From contig OZ034978.1 in assembly GCA_964030785.1 (NCBI GenBank), positions 18,018,453 to 18,082,452 of the forward strand: DNA of 64,000 nucleotides, given 5' to 3'. The stretch is from Siderastrea siderea. Lineage: Eukaryota > Cnidaria > Anthozoa > Scleractinia > Rhizangiidae. Each line of letters opens with the position of its first letter. Position 1 is the stretch's first letter. Below are positions 32,901-42,033 of this stretch, piece by piece. The notes under the pieces are model-generated. The model saw nothing but the letters and a program-made list of their open reading frames with translations. It was not told the origin of the DNA and ran no database searches. The position numbers and the translations under genes were made by a program.

Positions 32901-35497
32901 ACTTTGATAGAAATGCAGAAGATGGCAAACTTGTGTCTTACTTGGAACAGACCAGCAAGTTACTCTCAAAAATTGTCAAGGTTAGTTGTGTGTTCTTCAG
33001 GACATAAAGTTACAGTGTAACAGATCACATGTGGTCAAAGTCTTGATTTTAGCTTGTGTTTTTTCTGCACTTGACAAAAAAGGATGAAAGGAAAAGAAGA
33101 TTTTGAGTTTCAATTTATTCTTATTGGGCTTAAAAAATTCTCTACTGGTCATCAATAATAAAACTTCACTGCAAGCTGTCACATGACCCATGACGTGTAA
33201 TAACTTAATCACGGCGAAATTTGTCAGCACACCTGACAAATTTCTTGTTTTTGCTGGCGGACTAATTGCAGAAACAGAGCCACGATAAGGCCAAATCACA
33301 AGGAGGAACAAATTCCCTGATACCTTGAAACTCTGTCATTTTTAGGAGACAGATTCCATTGATGGCAGTATATTGAACAGGACCATTCAGTGGGAGACTG
33401 CTTCACCAGTCCATGGAAACAGACACCAGTCATTAGCTGGTGCCCAGACTTCCCTACCAGACCATGTTGAGACTGAAGAGGGAGTCGTACCCACTCCCCT
33501 TGGCCGATATCAAGTATGTGGGATTTCTGAATCTGTCTTTATGCAATTTCCAATGAAATAATCTCACAGTAAAAATTAATATAAACATTAATATAAAGGA
33601 GCTTAAGCTTGTTGATATGAAATTTTTGGACTTGTTCAGTAATTTTATATCTTTTACATAATTTACCATTTAGAAAAGCATTTCACCCATAGTTTTTGTT
33701 AACTGTGGGCCCACAGGTTAGGAAGTAAGACACGTTAGTGATACGAATGCAATTTGCAAAAAAAGAAACTGAGCTTGTGACTGTCTTCTGTACACCACAG
33801 TTACCTGGTACATCTAGTGATTAATTATGGCTCAGAGAAATCATTCTTACCAATTTTTTTTTTCTAGATGATGAATGGCCTTCGCAAATTTGAAGTGAAA
33901 TACAGTGGTGATCCTGAATTGCGACCAATCTGTAGCTTTGAAAATCCCACACTGGTGCGCCTACTGTACAAACTGTCCACACATCTCAATGAAAAGGTTA
34001 TTGGTGTCTTCAGACTGAGAGATAGTTTGCATATACATCAATTTTGGGTCTTAATACTAATCTCAAAAGCACTAAATTGCTTATTTTGACCAGGCTGTTT
34101 GACCAGATATTAGCCATTAAGCCCACCATTGATAATAATGTATTTGTCTCTGGCCCTAGAAACCTTAAAGTGCTACTATGATCAAAAAATCACTTTTATT
34201 TTTTCTTCGGATTTCGAAACTATGTTTATTAAACACTCCCCAGGCGAAATTATAAGCCTTAATTTTGAGAAGAAGACCGTTAATTTAAACTGCAATTTTC
34301 CGTTTTAATGGTCCGCCATTATTACACCAGAAAGGATACAATGACGTCATACACTCAAGAGATGTAGAACGCAGTGTGTGTGAAAGTGCCTTATTTAGTA
34401 TGCAACACGGGAGTTTTGAGCTTTCACACTCTCAAACTCGTGTTTTGCATAATTTGTAAGCCGCGTTCACACACTACATTTTACAGCTCTTGAGTGTATG
34501 ACGTCATTGTATCCTTTCTGGTGTAATAATGGCGGACCATTAAACCGGAAAATTGCAGTTAAAATTAACGGTCTTCTTCTCTAAATTAACTCTTATAATT
34601 TCGCTTGGGGAGTGTTTAACAAACATAGTTTCGAAATCCAAAGAAAAAATAAAAGTGATTTTTTGATCATAGTAGCACTTTAAATACCCTGTGACTCTTT
34701 ATCTGTGAATGATTTGTACCCAGGGGTCATACTATCATTTGGTAAAGTATGATTGTCCGGATGAGTGTAGTCCTTCTCAGTATCCAAACGATTGTACTTT
34801 GCCGACTTATGAATCTTTTTTCTGTAACAAAAATTAACTCTTGGCTTCCATGATAAGTGTTGTAACAGCAAGGTAGGCAATTAACTCTCCAGGAGGGAGC
34901 AAAGTCCTTTACCTCCTTCTGCTTTATACTTTTGAGTGAGAGTACTCCATGCCTTCTCCTTGGGGCAGTGATATTACCCTTGGTCATATAATGCAGTTTT
35001 GGGTTTCTGAATCTGAGGATAAAATGTGCGAATTACTGTGCACTGCTTTTTGGTTGTGTGTTTGTTTAGTAGAAATATGGGGACATTAGAAGGCAAAAGG
35101 CAAGGAAAGAAGCTCACCTGGTATAATATTCTGACAGAGTCTTTTCTCCTTCTAGTTTGGAAAATCCTTGGAGAGAACTTACACAACTTCAAGACTTTTT
35201 AGAAGTGTAGCCTGCTTTGTGTCACCTACCTTAAAGGCAGCCTCTCTCCCTACCCCCTCAAGACAGTCTTCAGCCTCCCCACTCCACTCCCTACAGAAGC
35301 AAGTGCAGCCACAGATTAGCCTGCGATTTCTTGCTTCGTACAGGACTTTGTTTTACTTGTTTATATTTTGGCTTTTTTGCAAAATTACCTCTTTGAACAC
35401 TGTGCTGATCATATTACTGTGGATTTTGGTCCTGGTTGTGATGTTATTGTATCATTTGAGACCTCGTTATCAGAAAGGCATCAGTTACAGTAAATGA
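17293..35497 (+). CDS. SMPD4: Sphingomyelin phosphodiesterase 4 / neutral sphingomyelinase 3 (complete)
   Basis: Eighteen exons on the + strand: 17293-17310, 18950-19033, 20860-21069, 21500-21602, 22887-22948, 23628-23782, 25733-25889, 26154-26225, 27521-27654, 28673-28763, 29055-29164, 30105-30228, 30476-30515, 31339-31493, 32756-32980, 33346-33513, 33868-33996 and 35156-35497 (TGA). All are GT-AG and phases close exactly, giving 792 aa (vertebrate forms about 800-870). Family hallmarks: [13 protein letters not shown] (exon 5), [10 protein letters not shown] (exon 7), [20 protein letters not shown] (exon 10), [19 protein letters not shown] and GDPELRPI (exons 16-17). The C-terminal anchor is [15 protein letters not shown] plus a second hydrophobic helix, residues about 744-756 and 761-778. 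SMPD4 hydrolyses sphingomyelin to ceramide and phosphocholine at ER and nuclear-envelope membranes; the family lacks the classical DNase I-like sphingomyelinase motifs, as here. Exon 1 encodes only six residues. Confidence 0.97.
18231..18326. repeat. Small inverted repeat in SMPD4 intron 1
   Basis: 27-bp arms, beginning GACCTCAAACGGTGATGCTG and closing with its near-complement, two mismatches, 42 bp between them. Probable foldback MITE. Confidence 0.7.
18488..18624. repeat. Inverted repeat with about 55-bp arms in SMPD4 intron 1
   Basis: The left arm contains GTGGTTCAATTTTCTCCTTG and the right arm its near-complement, with a spacer of about 30 bp. A transcript of this intron would fold into a long hairpin. 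Confidence 0.75.
19123..19279. mobile_element. 157-bp TIR element with 9-bp target duplication
   Basis: Ends read TAGCCTACAATGCAGG and, inverted, TAGCCTGCAATGCAGG. The element is flanked by identical GTGTCTTGC at 19114-19122 and 19280-19288. A 9-bp duplication suggests a Mutator/MULE-type transposase source; hAT (8 bp) is possible if the end is read one base differently. It lies in SMPD4 intron 2. Confidence 0.75.
19375..19509. mobile_element. Foldback element of 135 bp in SMPD4 intron 2
   Basis: Near-palindromic: it opens TTCACCAGCC and closes GGCTGGTGAA, with GGGAAAAACTGTGCCCGAGG and its complement inside, and arms of about 60 bp. No coding capacity. Confidence 0.75.
21150..21312. repeat. 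AGGATCCT-type degenerate repeat, array 1
   Basis: Many spaced variants of (T)AGGATCCTAC / GTAGGATT in both orientations within SMPD4 intron 3. The same motif style recurs at 27680-27950, so this is a recurring sequence class rather than chance. Confidence 0.6.
24776..25210. repeat. Degenerate tandem array with a period of about 58 bp in SMPD4 intron 6
   Basis: About seven diverged units, each built on TTATCTTCTCGAC-TTTCTCCGTATGTTA followed by ACGTTCGTAAGATGCTGTTAG-like sequence. Unit starts are near 24778, 24830, 24908, 24965, 25023, 25090 and 25142. Unit boundaries are approximate. Confidence 0.55.
26320..26560 (-). repeat. SINE copy, antisense, in SMPD4 intron 8
   Basis: Shares blocks with 160-440: TACTCCCTC, ATTACCCCCAG, CCTATTTATATACCTGGGTAGAGAGA and a tRNA-like CCTGAACCC box B complement. 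More diverged than the first copy. Confidence 0.5.
26700..27240 (+). repeat. Dispersed repeat, copy 2, in SMPD4 intron 8
   Basis: Collinear with 7465-8035 (same orientation; identical blocks such as AATGATATCCTATGGG and TTTCGACAAGTAGTCACGCAA). It is followed at 27335-27395 by GCGCTATATAAG and an (ATT)n/(GTT)n run, an ending seen on many retroposons of invertebrates. Confidence 0.7.
27680..27950. repeat. AGGATCCT-type degenerate repeat, array 2
   Basis: SMPD4 intron 9 holds more than ten variants of GGATCCTAC / GTAGGATC in both orientations, matching the style of 21150-21312. Confidence 0.6.
29861..29938. repeat. (TC)n microsatellite inside a direct duplication
   Basis: 78 bp of pure CT dinucleotide in SMPD4 intron 11. 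It is flanked on both sides by the near-identical phrases TAATGCAGACATTTAAAAAACC and TAATGCAGTCATTCAAAAAACC, read in 20-base parts, so the run arose within a duplicated unit. Confidence 0.85.
31691..32270. mobile_element. Long-TIR element of 580 bp in SMPD4 intron 14
   Basis: Terminal inverted repeats of about 100 bp: it opens AATTACACTCAAGCGAAGAA and closes with the complement of AATTACACTCAAACGAAGAA; the inner TIR ends near CCGCAGAAAACGAATGG. It carries no transposase. Confidence 0.75.
34165..34683. mobile_element. Foldback element of 519 bp with arms of about 250 bp, in SMPD4 intron 17
   Basis: Almost the whole element is a palindrome. It starts TTAAAGTGCTACTATGATCA and ends with the exact complement; inside, CAATGACGTCATACACTCAA and its complement recur at the expected mirrored places, and only about 10-20 bp is left as a loop. 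Terminal TTAA is present at both ends. It is non-coding, so mobilised in trans if at all. Confidence 0.85.
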
Positions 35498-36302
35498 TCA
35501 ATTTGTTAGAGATTGTACTGGGCTCCCTGGCAGATGGCACATCACTTCACTCAACTGTAAGACTGAAAGACAAGCTTTATGATCTTAGAAAACGACTGAA
35601 AAGACATATCAGACATGGCCAGTTTAATAGTCTCTACTTTTTCATAGCCATATCCCCACTACCACTACTACTATCACCATCGTCGTCATCTTCGTCGTCA
35701 TCATCCTGGTAGTGAAGAGCCGGTTTTTTTTTGTTTTTTTTTTTGCATTTTGCAGTTTGCATTTTGCTGTACTTTTCTTGTAGAAATACCCAGCAAAGTA
35801 CAGTGTGCGTGCAAACTATTTACTGCGGAACAAAATGATCTGTCAGACAAGAAGTCCCGAGAGTCTGGTGAATAATCCCCATTTCAAAAGTTGTGTTAAA
35901 ATTAGACATTTTAAATGTAAACTAATGACGTTTATAAGCTTGCAAACAAGTTGAAATTGACTATACGGGGGAGCGTAGCTCGAATTCTCCTCTCTACTGC
36001 CTTCCCCTCCCACGCCTCCCAAAAAACGGCGAAATGTCAAAAATGTCTGGTTACAAAGCAAAATGCTTAGGGACGCCCCTCCTGTTGTCAACGTTACTGT
36101 GTGGCAACTTAATCATGTAGATACCTTACAATCCAGCGAGTGTGAACTGACTGACAAACTAGGAGTTTTAACTAGTTTGGCAGTCAGTCAGAATATCCAC
36201 TTCTTGAACACCATGGACTTTTTCCAATTCATGCTTCTAGCAGCGTTAATCTAGAAGAATGCTGTTAGCAAGGACACTTATAATGTAAAAAGTGTGCGAA
36301 CT
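35498..36302. other. SMPD4 3' flank
   Basis: Sequence after the SMPD4 stop, probably 3' UTR then intergenic. It contains a short TCG/TCA-rich simple run near 35670-35705 and a small imperfect hairpin at 36147-36191 (CTGACTGAC...GTCAGTCAG). No gene seen. Confidence 0.5.
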
Positions 36303-36317
36303 ATAAACTATCTTGAA
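36303..36317. repeat. Left target-site duplication of the LINE
   Basis: ATAAACTATCTTGAA, identical to 42019-42033; the A-rich start fits an L1-type endonuclease nick. Confidence 0.9.
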
Positions 36318-36729
36318 CAAAATCTTTAAGTTCTTCCGATAATTTGCTAAAAAAAACACATTGTTCCGCACATTTATTAGGAGCATAAATATTCAGAAGA
36401 ACGAAAGGCGAATCTTGGATCTCAACTTCCAAAAAAATGTAACGGCCTGATGGATCAATCTTTGACGAAATTAGTTTGAAATCTAAATGTTCCTTCACGA
36501 GAATCATTGTACCTTTACTGTGACAACTACCATGCGAGAAAAAGGTATCGCCCTTCCATTGTTTTTTCCATATGTTAACTACTTCTGGAGAACTATAGGT
36601 CTCTTGTAAAAAACATATATCGGCCTGAGATTTGTGAAGCCAATTAAATACGGCCTTTCGCTTCTCAAAGGAGCGAATCCCTCGGACGTTTAGGGATACA
36701 AGTTTAAAATTAATATTTTTACACACCAT
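36318..36729 (-). CDS. LINE ORF2, N-terminal endonuclease fragment (inverted part)
   Basis: About 137 codons of the APE-type endonuclease, including KLVSLNVRGIRS (the Asn motif) and CFLQETYSS (the catalytic Glu motif), up to NIYAPN and a following helix. The frame then runs into the flanking target site at 36317 and stops within it. The remaining endonuclease motifs lie on the opposite strand at 38362 onward, so no single transcript can encode an active endonuclease from this copy. It starts 608 bp downstream of the ORF1 stop on the same strand. Confidence 0.88.
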
Positions 36730-37337
36730 ACTGCGAGGACGAAAGGAATATAGGCCGGTGGGAAAAGTATAAAGGAAATAACCATTCGTTCAAACAAGTG
36801 TGAAAGGGTCGAAAAATGTGAGAAAACTGAAAGAAAACTCCACCAGTGAAGGGAATGAAAAGAAATATTAAAGCACAAGTAAGAAAGTAAAATAAAATTA
36901 AACATATAATTGAACTTAAACAATTAAGCATGCCCCTTGCAACTAAGCAGCGATATACATATAAAGGGAGCATTTTATACACAGATCTTAAGGCCGGAGA
37001 AAGAAAAGAGAAATAACCAAATTTACCGTAGTTTTTAAAAAAGGTTCGCAAGATTCACACCTTTAGTGCGACCTCAGGGGCTCGGGACTATTGTTTTGAG
37101 AAACATTCAAACTATGGCAAGTAAATTTATGCGCTTTGGACTGGCGAAGTAGTTTTAACATGTAAATTTTAGCAAAGTTGTTTAAACAAACAAAACGAAG
37201 CTAACCGCGAAAAAAATATATATGATAATCATTACGCGAATACTGAATCTTACACTAGCAATATTAAAATTCTTGAAAAGAAAAACCATAAATTGGTACT
37301 AAGACTAATAAATTTTAAGAATAAGCTTGCATGTTAA

Positions 37338-38168
37338 CTAATCACTGACATTTTTCTGTGGCAAAAGGTAGTCCGGTAGGTTGTCCACTGAATAGACGGT
37401 ACTATTTACTGTCAAATTTTTACCTTTTATGAATACTTTTCCGATGTCCAGTTCCTTGGCTTTCTTATATGCGGCGCGGAGCTTCCCGCGTTGTTTTGCT
37501 GATTCCGGGGAAAGGTCTTTGTCAATAAACACCGATGAGAAGCGAGAACTGTTCATTAGCTTCTTCCTGTTTTCCCAAATCCAATTGCTATTCATTCTTG
37601 AAACGAAACGGACTAAAATTGGACGTGGGCGTGGAGGACGTGATGCCCCTTCTCTTGACTCTGTCGACTCTTCGTTGTTTACAGTGCTGTTCGAGGAAGC
37701 TGTATTATTTGGATTTCCTGTTCGATGTATAGCATGAAACATAATGTTTTCTGGAACGGCGCCGAGTTCAGTTAGTACTTCCATCACTTTACGCGAACAT
37801 TCCTCATTGCTCTCTCCAGGATTTTCTGGAATGTTGTAGAAACGAAGATTCTCTCGCCTAGAGTAATCTTCCAGTTTAATTAGACGATTTTTAAGAGTGC
37901 TGATCTCCTCGTTTAGTTTGTTGTTCTCTCTCGTGGTGCTATCGCACTGGTCTTGTAAATCTTTGTTTTTCTGTTTAAGTGATTGCACTTCTTCCCATAC
38001 GGCGCTCAACGACTTCGTTGCTTCGCTTAATTCTGATTTGACTGCCTGAATTTCACCTTTGAGTTCCTCCTTTAATGTTTTAATGTCCTCGTGAATCTTG
38101 GACAGCTTTTCCAGGATCATTTCGTCTGATATATCTTCTTCGGCAGTCGAAACTTGACCCACGTGCAC
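37338..38168 (-). CDS. LINE ORF1 protein (coiled coil plus RRM-like RNA-binding protein)
   Basis: 276 aa, intact, on the inverted part of the LINE. Residues about 15-110 form a long coiled coil (LKEELKGEIQAVKSELSEAT style heptads). LEDYSRRENLRFYNIPE then marks the start of the RRM-like domain typical of L1 ORF1, and residues about 175-270 match the C-terminal domain (RPRPILVRF, KRGKLRAAYKKAKELD-like helix). Such proteins trimerise and coat LINE RNA as a nucleic-acid chaperone. A 5' UTR of about 190 bp precedes it on the same strand. The first ATG after an AT-rich leader was taken as start. Confidence 0.88.
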   Translation of the reverse strand: MHVGQVSTAEEDISDEMILEKLSKIHEDIKTLKEELKGEIQAVKSELSEATKSLSAVWEEVQSLKQKNKDLQDQCDSTTRENNKLNEEISTLKNRLIKLEDYSRRENLRFYNIPENPGESNEECSRKVMEVLTELGAVPENIMFHAIHRTGNPNNTASSNSTVNNEESTESREGASRPPRPRPILVRFVSRMNSNWIWENRKKLMNSSRFSSVFIDKDLSPESAKQRGKLRAAYKKAKELDIGKVFIKGKNLTVNSTVYSVDNLPDYLLPQKNVSD

Positions 38169-38361
38169 GTTTCTTTTCTTTGTTTTTTGCCATTTTTAAG
38201 TCTGAGAACCCTTTTTTCATTATAAGTCAGTTTTTTGCAAGTGAACAGGGTTTGATTCAAGTCAACACCAGTACCAAATAAATCTCCGGTGTCATGAATC
38301 TGCCATAGTTTCTTGGACGGTTAAAGAGACGCACCGACCGCCATGACAGCTAGCCCCAGTC

Positions 38362-41300
38362 CCCTCTTTTGTCACAGATGAAGACAAGTCCGTTGTCATT
38401 GGAGGGGATTTTAATGTCATTTTTGATCCAGACCTAGATGGGCGAGGGGGAAATAAAAAGAGAAAGGATTCTGTGCGATATGTGGAAGATATGATTATCG
38501 AACATGATCTAGTAGATATATGGCGTATCCGTAATCCCACTGACACGCGATTCACTTGGCGTCAAAAATCGCCGCTAATACAACGACGCTTAGATTACTG
38601 GCTAATCAGCAACGACTTACAAGAAGATGTTGAGTCAGTAGAAATAATAACCGCAATTAAATCGGATCACTCCGCCATTGTACTGTCAATTAACGGCCTT
38701 GATGAAAACGAACGGGGACCCAGTTTTTGGAAATTTAACTCTACTCTTATAAATGACCAAGAGTACTGTAACCTTCTCCGCTCGGAATACAAAAACTGGT
38801 TAGAAGAATTTAAAGAAGTTAATGATAAACGAGTCCTATGGGACCTAATTAAATACAAAATACGACAGCGAACAATCATCTATAGTAAAGCCAAGGCTCG
38901 TAAAAAAAGAGAAAAAGTAAAGCATCTAGAAGAAAGTCTAAGAGATTGCACTACTAAATGCGATAACAACCCTTCTAAAGAAAACTTAGATGAGCTAGAA
39001 TGCCTACAAGCAGAATACGACCAGTTGTACGACTACATCACACAAGGGGCTATTATTCGCTCTCGTGCAACCTGGTACGAGCTGGGTGAAAAAAACAACA
39101 AATATTTCTTGAATTTAGAAAAGTCAAACAAGAAGAAGAGCAGTGTCCGTAAAATATTTACCAGGGATGGAAAACTAACAAACAACCCCAAAAAGATTAT
39201 GGATGAGCTGGAATCATTTTATGCTGACCTTTACGATGGTAGCAGTTACCCATCAGATTCAGCCACCTCCATGTTTTTAGATAACTCTACGGGATTTCCA
39301 GCATTAGCTGATGACTCGAGGAAAAGTTGTGAAGGGAAATTAGGATACAGTGAATGTTTCAGTGTGTTGGGAACCTTTCCTAAAAATAAAACTCCCGGAA
39401 ATGACGGTTTGACAATTGAATTCTACCTGGCATTCTGGCCCTTGTTCGGAAGGCTATTAGTAGACAGTCTGAACTACGCCTTTGACTTTGGAGAGCTTTC
39501 GAATTCACAGAAACAAGCCATAATAACCTTAATAGAAAAGAAAGGCAAGGATAAAAGGATGATTAGAAACTGGCGCCCCATATCCTTGATTAATGTTGAT
39601 GCGAAGATAGCTTCTAAAACGCTGGCAAAACGTTTGGAAAAGGTTTTACCCGAAATAATACACTCTAACCAAAACGCGTTTGTTAAAGGAAGATCTATTT
39701 TTGACGCAATCAGAACAATTGATGATTTGATGGAGTATACTAAAGAGAAGGATCTACCCGGAATTTTAGTAGCTATTGATTTTGAAAAGGCTTTTGACAC
39801 GCTTAATCTCAATTTTTTAATAAGAACACTACACAAGTTTAATTTTGGCCCTTCTTTTATTCAGTGGATTCGAACATTGTACAAAAATGTAAAAAGTTGT
39901 GTAATGAACAATGGTTTTACAACAGGCCCCTTCACGTTAAGCAGAGGAGTCCGCCAAGGCGATCCACTTTCACCGTATCTCTTCATCATTGCGTTAGAAA
40001 CTCTAACGATCAAGATTAGAAACGACGATTCAATCAAAGGATTTAAAATAGGAGGAGAAACTACTAAACTTTCTTTATTTGCGGATGATATGACCTGTTT
40101 TGTACGAGATAAGGAATCTTATGCTTCCCTCTTTGTTATTCTGGAATCCTTTGGATCATGCTCTGGTTTGCGTGTGAATCACGAAAAAACGGAGATTTTA
40201 GCACTTGGTAATAGTATTCTACACGAGAATGATTTTAATAACTATAGGGTTTGTGAAATTATTAAGATCTTGGGAGTTTATTTTGGTTATGACGAAAAAC
40301 AGAGGAACGACTTAAATTTCCGACAAACATTAAAATCTATTAAAAAATCAATCAACATGTGGAAATGGAGGAACTTATCTCTTTTGGGCAAAATCCAAAT
40401 TATTAAAACTTTCGCAATTCCCAAGTTAATGTTCAGAGCATCAGTAATTCCGATATCCAATGACCTTGTTAAAGAAGCTAATTCGATCTTCTACAACTTT
40501 ATTTGGAACGGAAAAGATAAAGTTAAGCGCTGTGCGCTCATTTCAGATATTGATAAAGGCGGACTGAAGATGCTAGATATCGAGTCTATGGTCAGTGCTA
40601 GACGTGTCATTTGTTTAAAAAAATTCTTAGAAGACTACCCAAATACTTGGAAATCGATTTTAAACAGTTTTATTTTACCTGTTGGTGGGAGTCTAGTTTT
40701 GCATTGCAACTTTGACACCGCCAAATTAAAAACTCAGCTCCCGAAATATTACAAAGAATGTTTTGACGCATGGTCAGGTTTAAATAGTAGTACGCCTGTC
40801 ACTTTTAATGATATTATGAACGAGATCATTTGGAATAATAAGTTTATCTGCATTGATAAAAAGTCTGTCTATAGAAATGATCTAGTTAACTTAGGAATCG
40901 TAAAGGTGGGCGACCTTATTACGGATAACAATTTTTTCTTGCACGAAGACCCCTATGTGCCGATCTCTCCTGAACAACGTTTCTTTATTATGGGAGTCGT
41001 TCACTCCCTTCCATCGGATTGGAAAACGATTATTAGATCTTCTGTCTGTACAAATGAAACAAAACCCATCCCTTGCACACCATATATTAAACTAAACTGT
41101 GGCTCTGTCCCTATCTCTGATGTCACCTCTAAACAGATATACGACTCTTTTTTGCGCAAAAAACAAATTCCTCCGACAGCTCAACAAAAATTAACAGACA
41201 AGTACTCAGAGACATTCATTAACTGGGAAAAGGTTTACTCTCTCCCTTTCCGTACTACACTTGATTCCAAACTGAGAGAATTTCAATACAAAATTCTTAA

Positions 41301-41736
41301 CAACATTGTCTTTACAAATGATAAATTATTTCGCTTTGGCCTTTCGCAATCCCCTAATTGTACGTTTTGCAATGAAGAACCAGAATCCATCGAACATTTA
41401 CTCTCCCGTTGTAAAGTGTCTTCTGAATTTTGGAAAGAAGTCTTGTCCTGGCTGAAAGATAATAACATCATTATAGAATCCTTAAATGAGATAGGTTTGT
41501 TTTTAGGGAATTTTGAAAAAACGGAAGATTTCCTTATAATTAATCATATTCTGTTATTAGGTAAATATTACATTTATGTAAGGAAATGTCATGGAAGTTT
41601 ACCCTCATTGAGAGGTTTTATTGCCAGGATAAGACGTGTTTATAATATCGAACTCCATATTGCGAGGGAGAGGAATAAACTCACTACTCATTTTAAAAAA
41701 TGGGAAAAGTTGGTAGCTGTCATGAACACTCAGTAG
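38362..41736 (+). CDS. LINE ORF2, endonuclease C-part plus reverse transcriptase
   Basis: An open frame of over 1,100 codons; the first Met is at 38473, giving 1,087 aa. Before that Met lies the endonuclease GGDFN motif (near 38401), and after it SDHSAIVLS, the catalytic His motif. RT motifs, numbered from that Met: NWRPISLINVDAKIASKTLA, AIDFEKAFDTLN (Asp about 436), GVRQGDPLSPYLF and LFADDMTCFV (536-540), followed by a thumb. A zinc knuckle CTFC...HLLSRC starts at about 963. These features place it with L1/Tx1-type non-LTR elements. It has no stops or frameshifts but lacks the endonuclease N-terminus because of the inversion. Confidence 0.93.
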   Translation, partial: PSFVTDEDKSVVIGGDFNVIFDPDLDGRGGNKKRKDSVRYVEDMIIEHDLVDIWRIRNPTDTRFTWRQKSPLIQRRLDYWLISNDLQEDVESVEIITAIKSDHSAIVLSINGLDENERGPSFWKFNSTLINDQEYCNLLRSEYKNWLEEFKEVNDKRVLWDLIKYKIRQRTIIYSKAKARKKREKVKHLEESLRDCTTKCDNNPSKENLDELECLQAEYDQLYDYITQGAIIRSRATWYELGEKNNKYFLNLEKSNKKKSSVRKIFTRDGKLTNNPKKIMDELESFYADLYDGSSYPSDSATSMFLDNSTGFPALADDSRKSCEGKLGYSECFSVLGTFPKNKTPGNDGLTIEFYLAFWPLFGRLLVDSLNYAFDFGELSNSQKQAIITLIEKKGKDKRMIRNWRPISLINVDAKIASKTLAKRLEKVLPEIIHSNQNAFVKGRSIFDAIRTIDDLMEYTKEKDLPGILVAIDFEKAFDTLNLNFLIRTLHKFNFGPSFIQWIRTLYKNVKSCVMNNGFTTGPFTLSRGVRQGDPLSPYLFIIALETLTIKIRNDDSIKGFKIGGETTKLSLFADDMTCFVRDKESYASLFVILESFGSCSGLRVNHEKTEILALGNSILHENDFNNYRVCEIIKILGVYFGYDEKQRNDLNFRQTLKSIKKSINMWKWRNLSLLGKIQIIKTFAIPKLMFRASVIPISNDLVKEANSIFYNFIWNGKDKVKRCALISDIDKGGLKMLDIESMVSARRVICLKKFLEDYPNTWKSILNSFILPVGGSLVLHCNFDTAKLKTQLPKYYKECFDAWSGLNSSTPVTFNDIMNEIIWNNKFICIDKKSVYRNDLVNLGIVKVGDLITDNNFFLHEDPYVPISPEQRFFIMGVVHSLPSDWKTIIRSSVCTNETKPIPCTPYIKLNCGSVPISDVTSKQIYDSFLRKKQIPPTAQQKLTDKYSETFINWEKVYSLPFRTTLDSKLREFQYKILNNIVFTNDKLFRFGLSQSPNCTFCNEEPESIEHLLSRCKVSSEFWKEVLSWLKDNNIIIESLNEIGLFLGNFEKTEDFLIINHILLLGKYYIYVRKCHGSLPSLRGFIARIRRVYNIELHIARERNKLTTHFKKWEKLVAVMNTQ

Positions 41737-42018
41737 AAAATAACCTTGTTATATCTAGTTGGTCTTCTTCACTTTTAGTTAACAACTATTTGCTTTGTAT
41801 TTAATTTTTTCGTAACGTGTACAGTAATCAAGCCATTGTAAGTAATATATTGTAAGTACTGTGACGTGTATTGTTAGTAAGTTACTGTAAGTAATGTATT
41901 GTACGTACTGTAACGCTTTTTGTAAGTTAAGTGTCTGTAGGTAATGTATCCTAAGTACTGTATTGTGTTGTTGCAATAAAAAAATAAACAAATTACAAAA
42001 AAAATAAATAAATAAATA
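41737..42018 (+). other. LINE 3' UTR and tail
   Basis: Contains loose tandem copies of GTAAGTAATGTATTGTA-like sequence (about 41830-41965), an AATAAA at about 41976, and the terminal A-rich/(AAAT)n tail that abuts the right target duplication. Confidence 0.75.
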
Positions 42019-42033
42019 AATAAACTATCTTGA
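42019..42033. repeat. Right target-site duplication of the LINE
   Basis: ATAAACTATCTTGAA directly after the (AAAT)n tail. Its first bases could also belong to the tail, so its true length is 12-15 bp. Confidence 0.88.

Larger units (their letters stand above)
36318..42018 (+). mobile_element. L1/Tx1-like LINE, nearly full length, with 5' inversion (twin priming)
   Basis: A 5.7-kb insertion flanked by a 15-bp target-site duplication (ATAAACTATCTTGAA at 36303-36317 and 42019-42033) and ending in an A-rich (AAAT)n tail. Segment A, about 36318-38361, is in - orientation: 5' UTR starting GGGGACTGGGG, ORF1, then the start of ORF2. Segment B, about 38362-42018, is in + orientation: rest of the endonuclease, reverse transcriptase, C-terminal zinc knuckle, 3' UTR and tail. 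A ends and B begins in the endonuclease at codons sharing TTTTGT, so little sequence was lost. ORF1, the endonuclease start and the 3.3-kb RT frame are free of stops, pointing to a young insertion that was inactive on arrival. Known LINE families of this type use an APE endonuclease and target-primed reverse transcription. Confidence 0.92.

Noticed and set aside
38292..38555. - strand frame of 87 aa across the LINE inversion junction
   Set aside because: It crosses the join of two oppositely oriented LINE segments and is antisense to ORF2.
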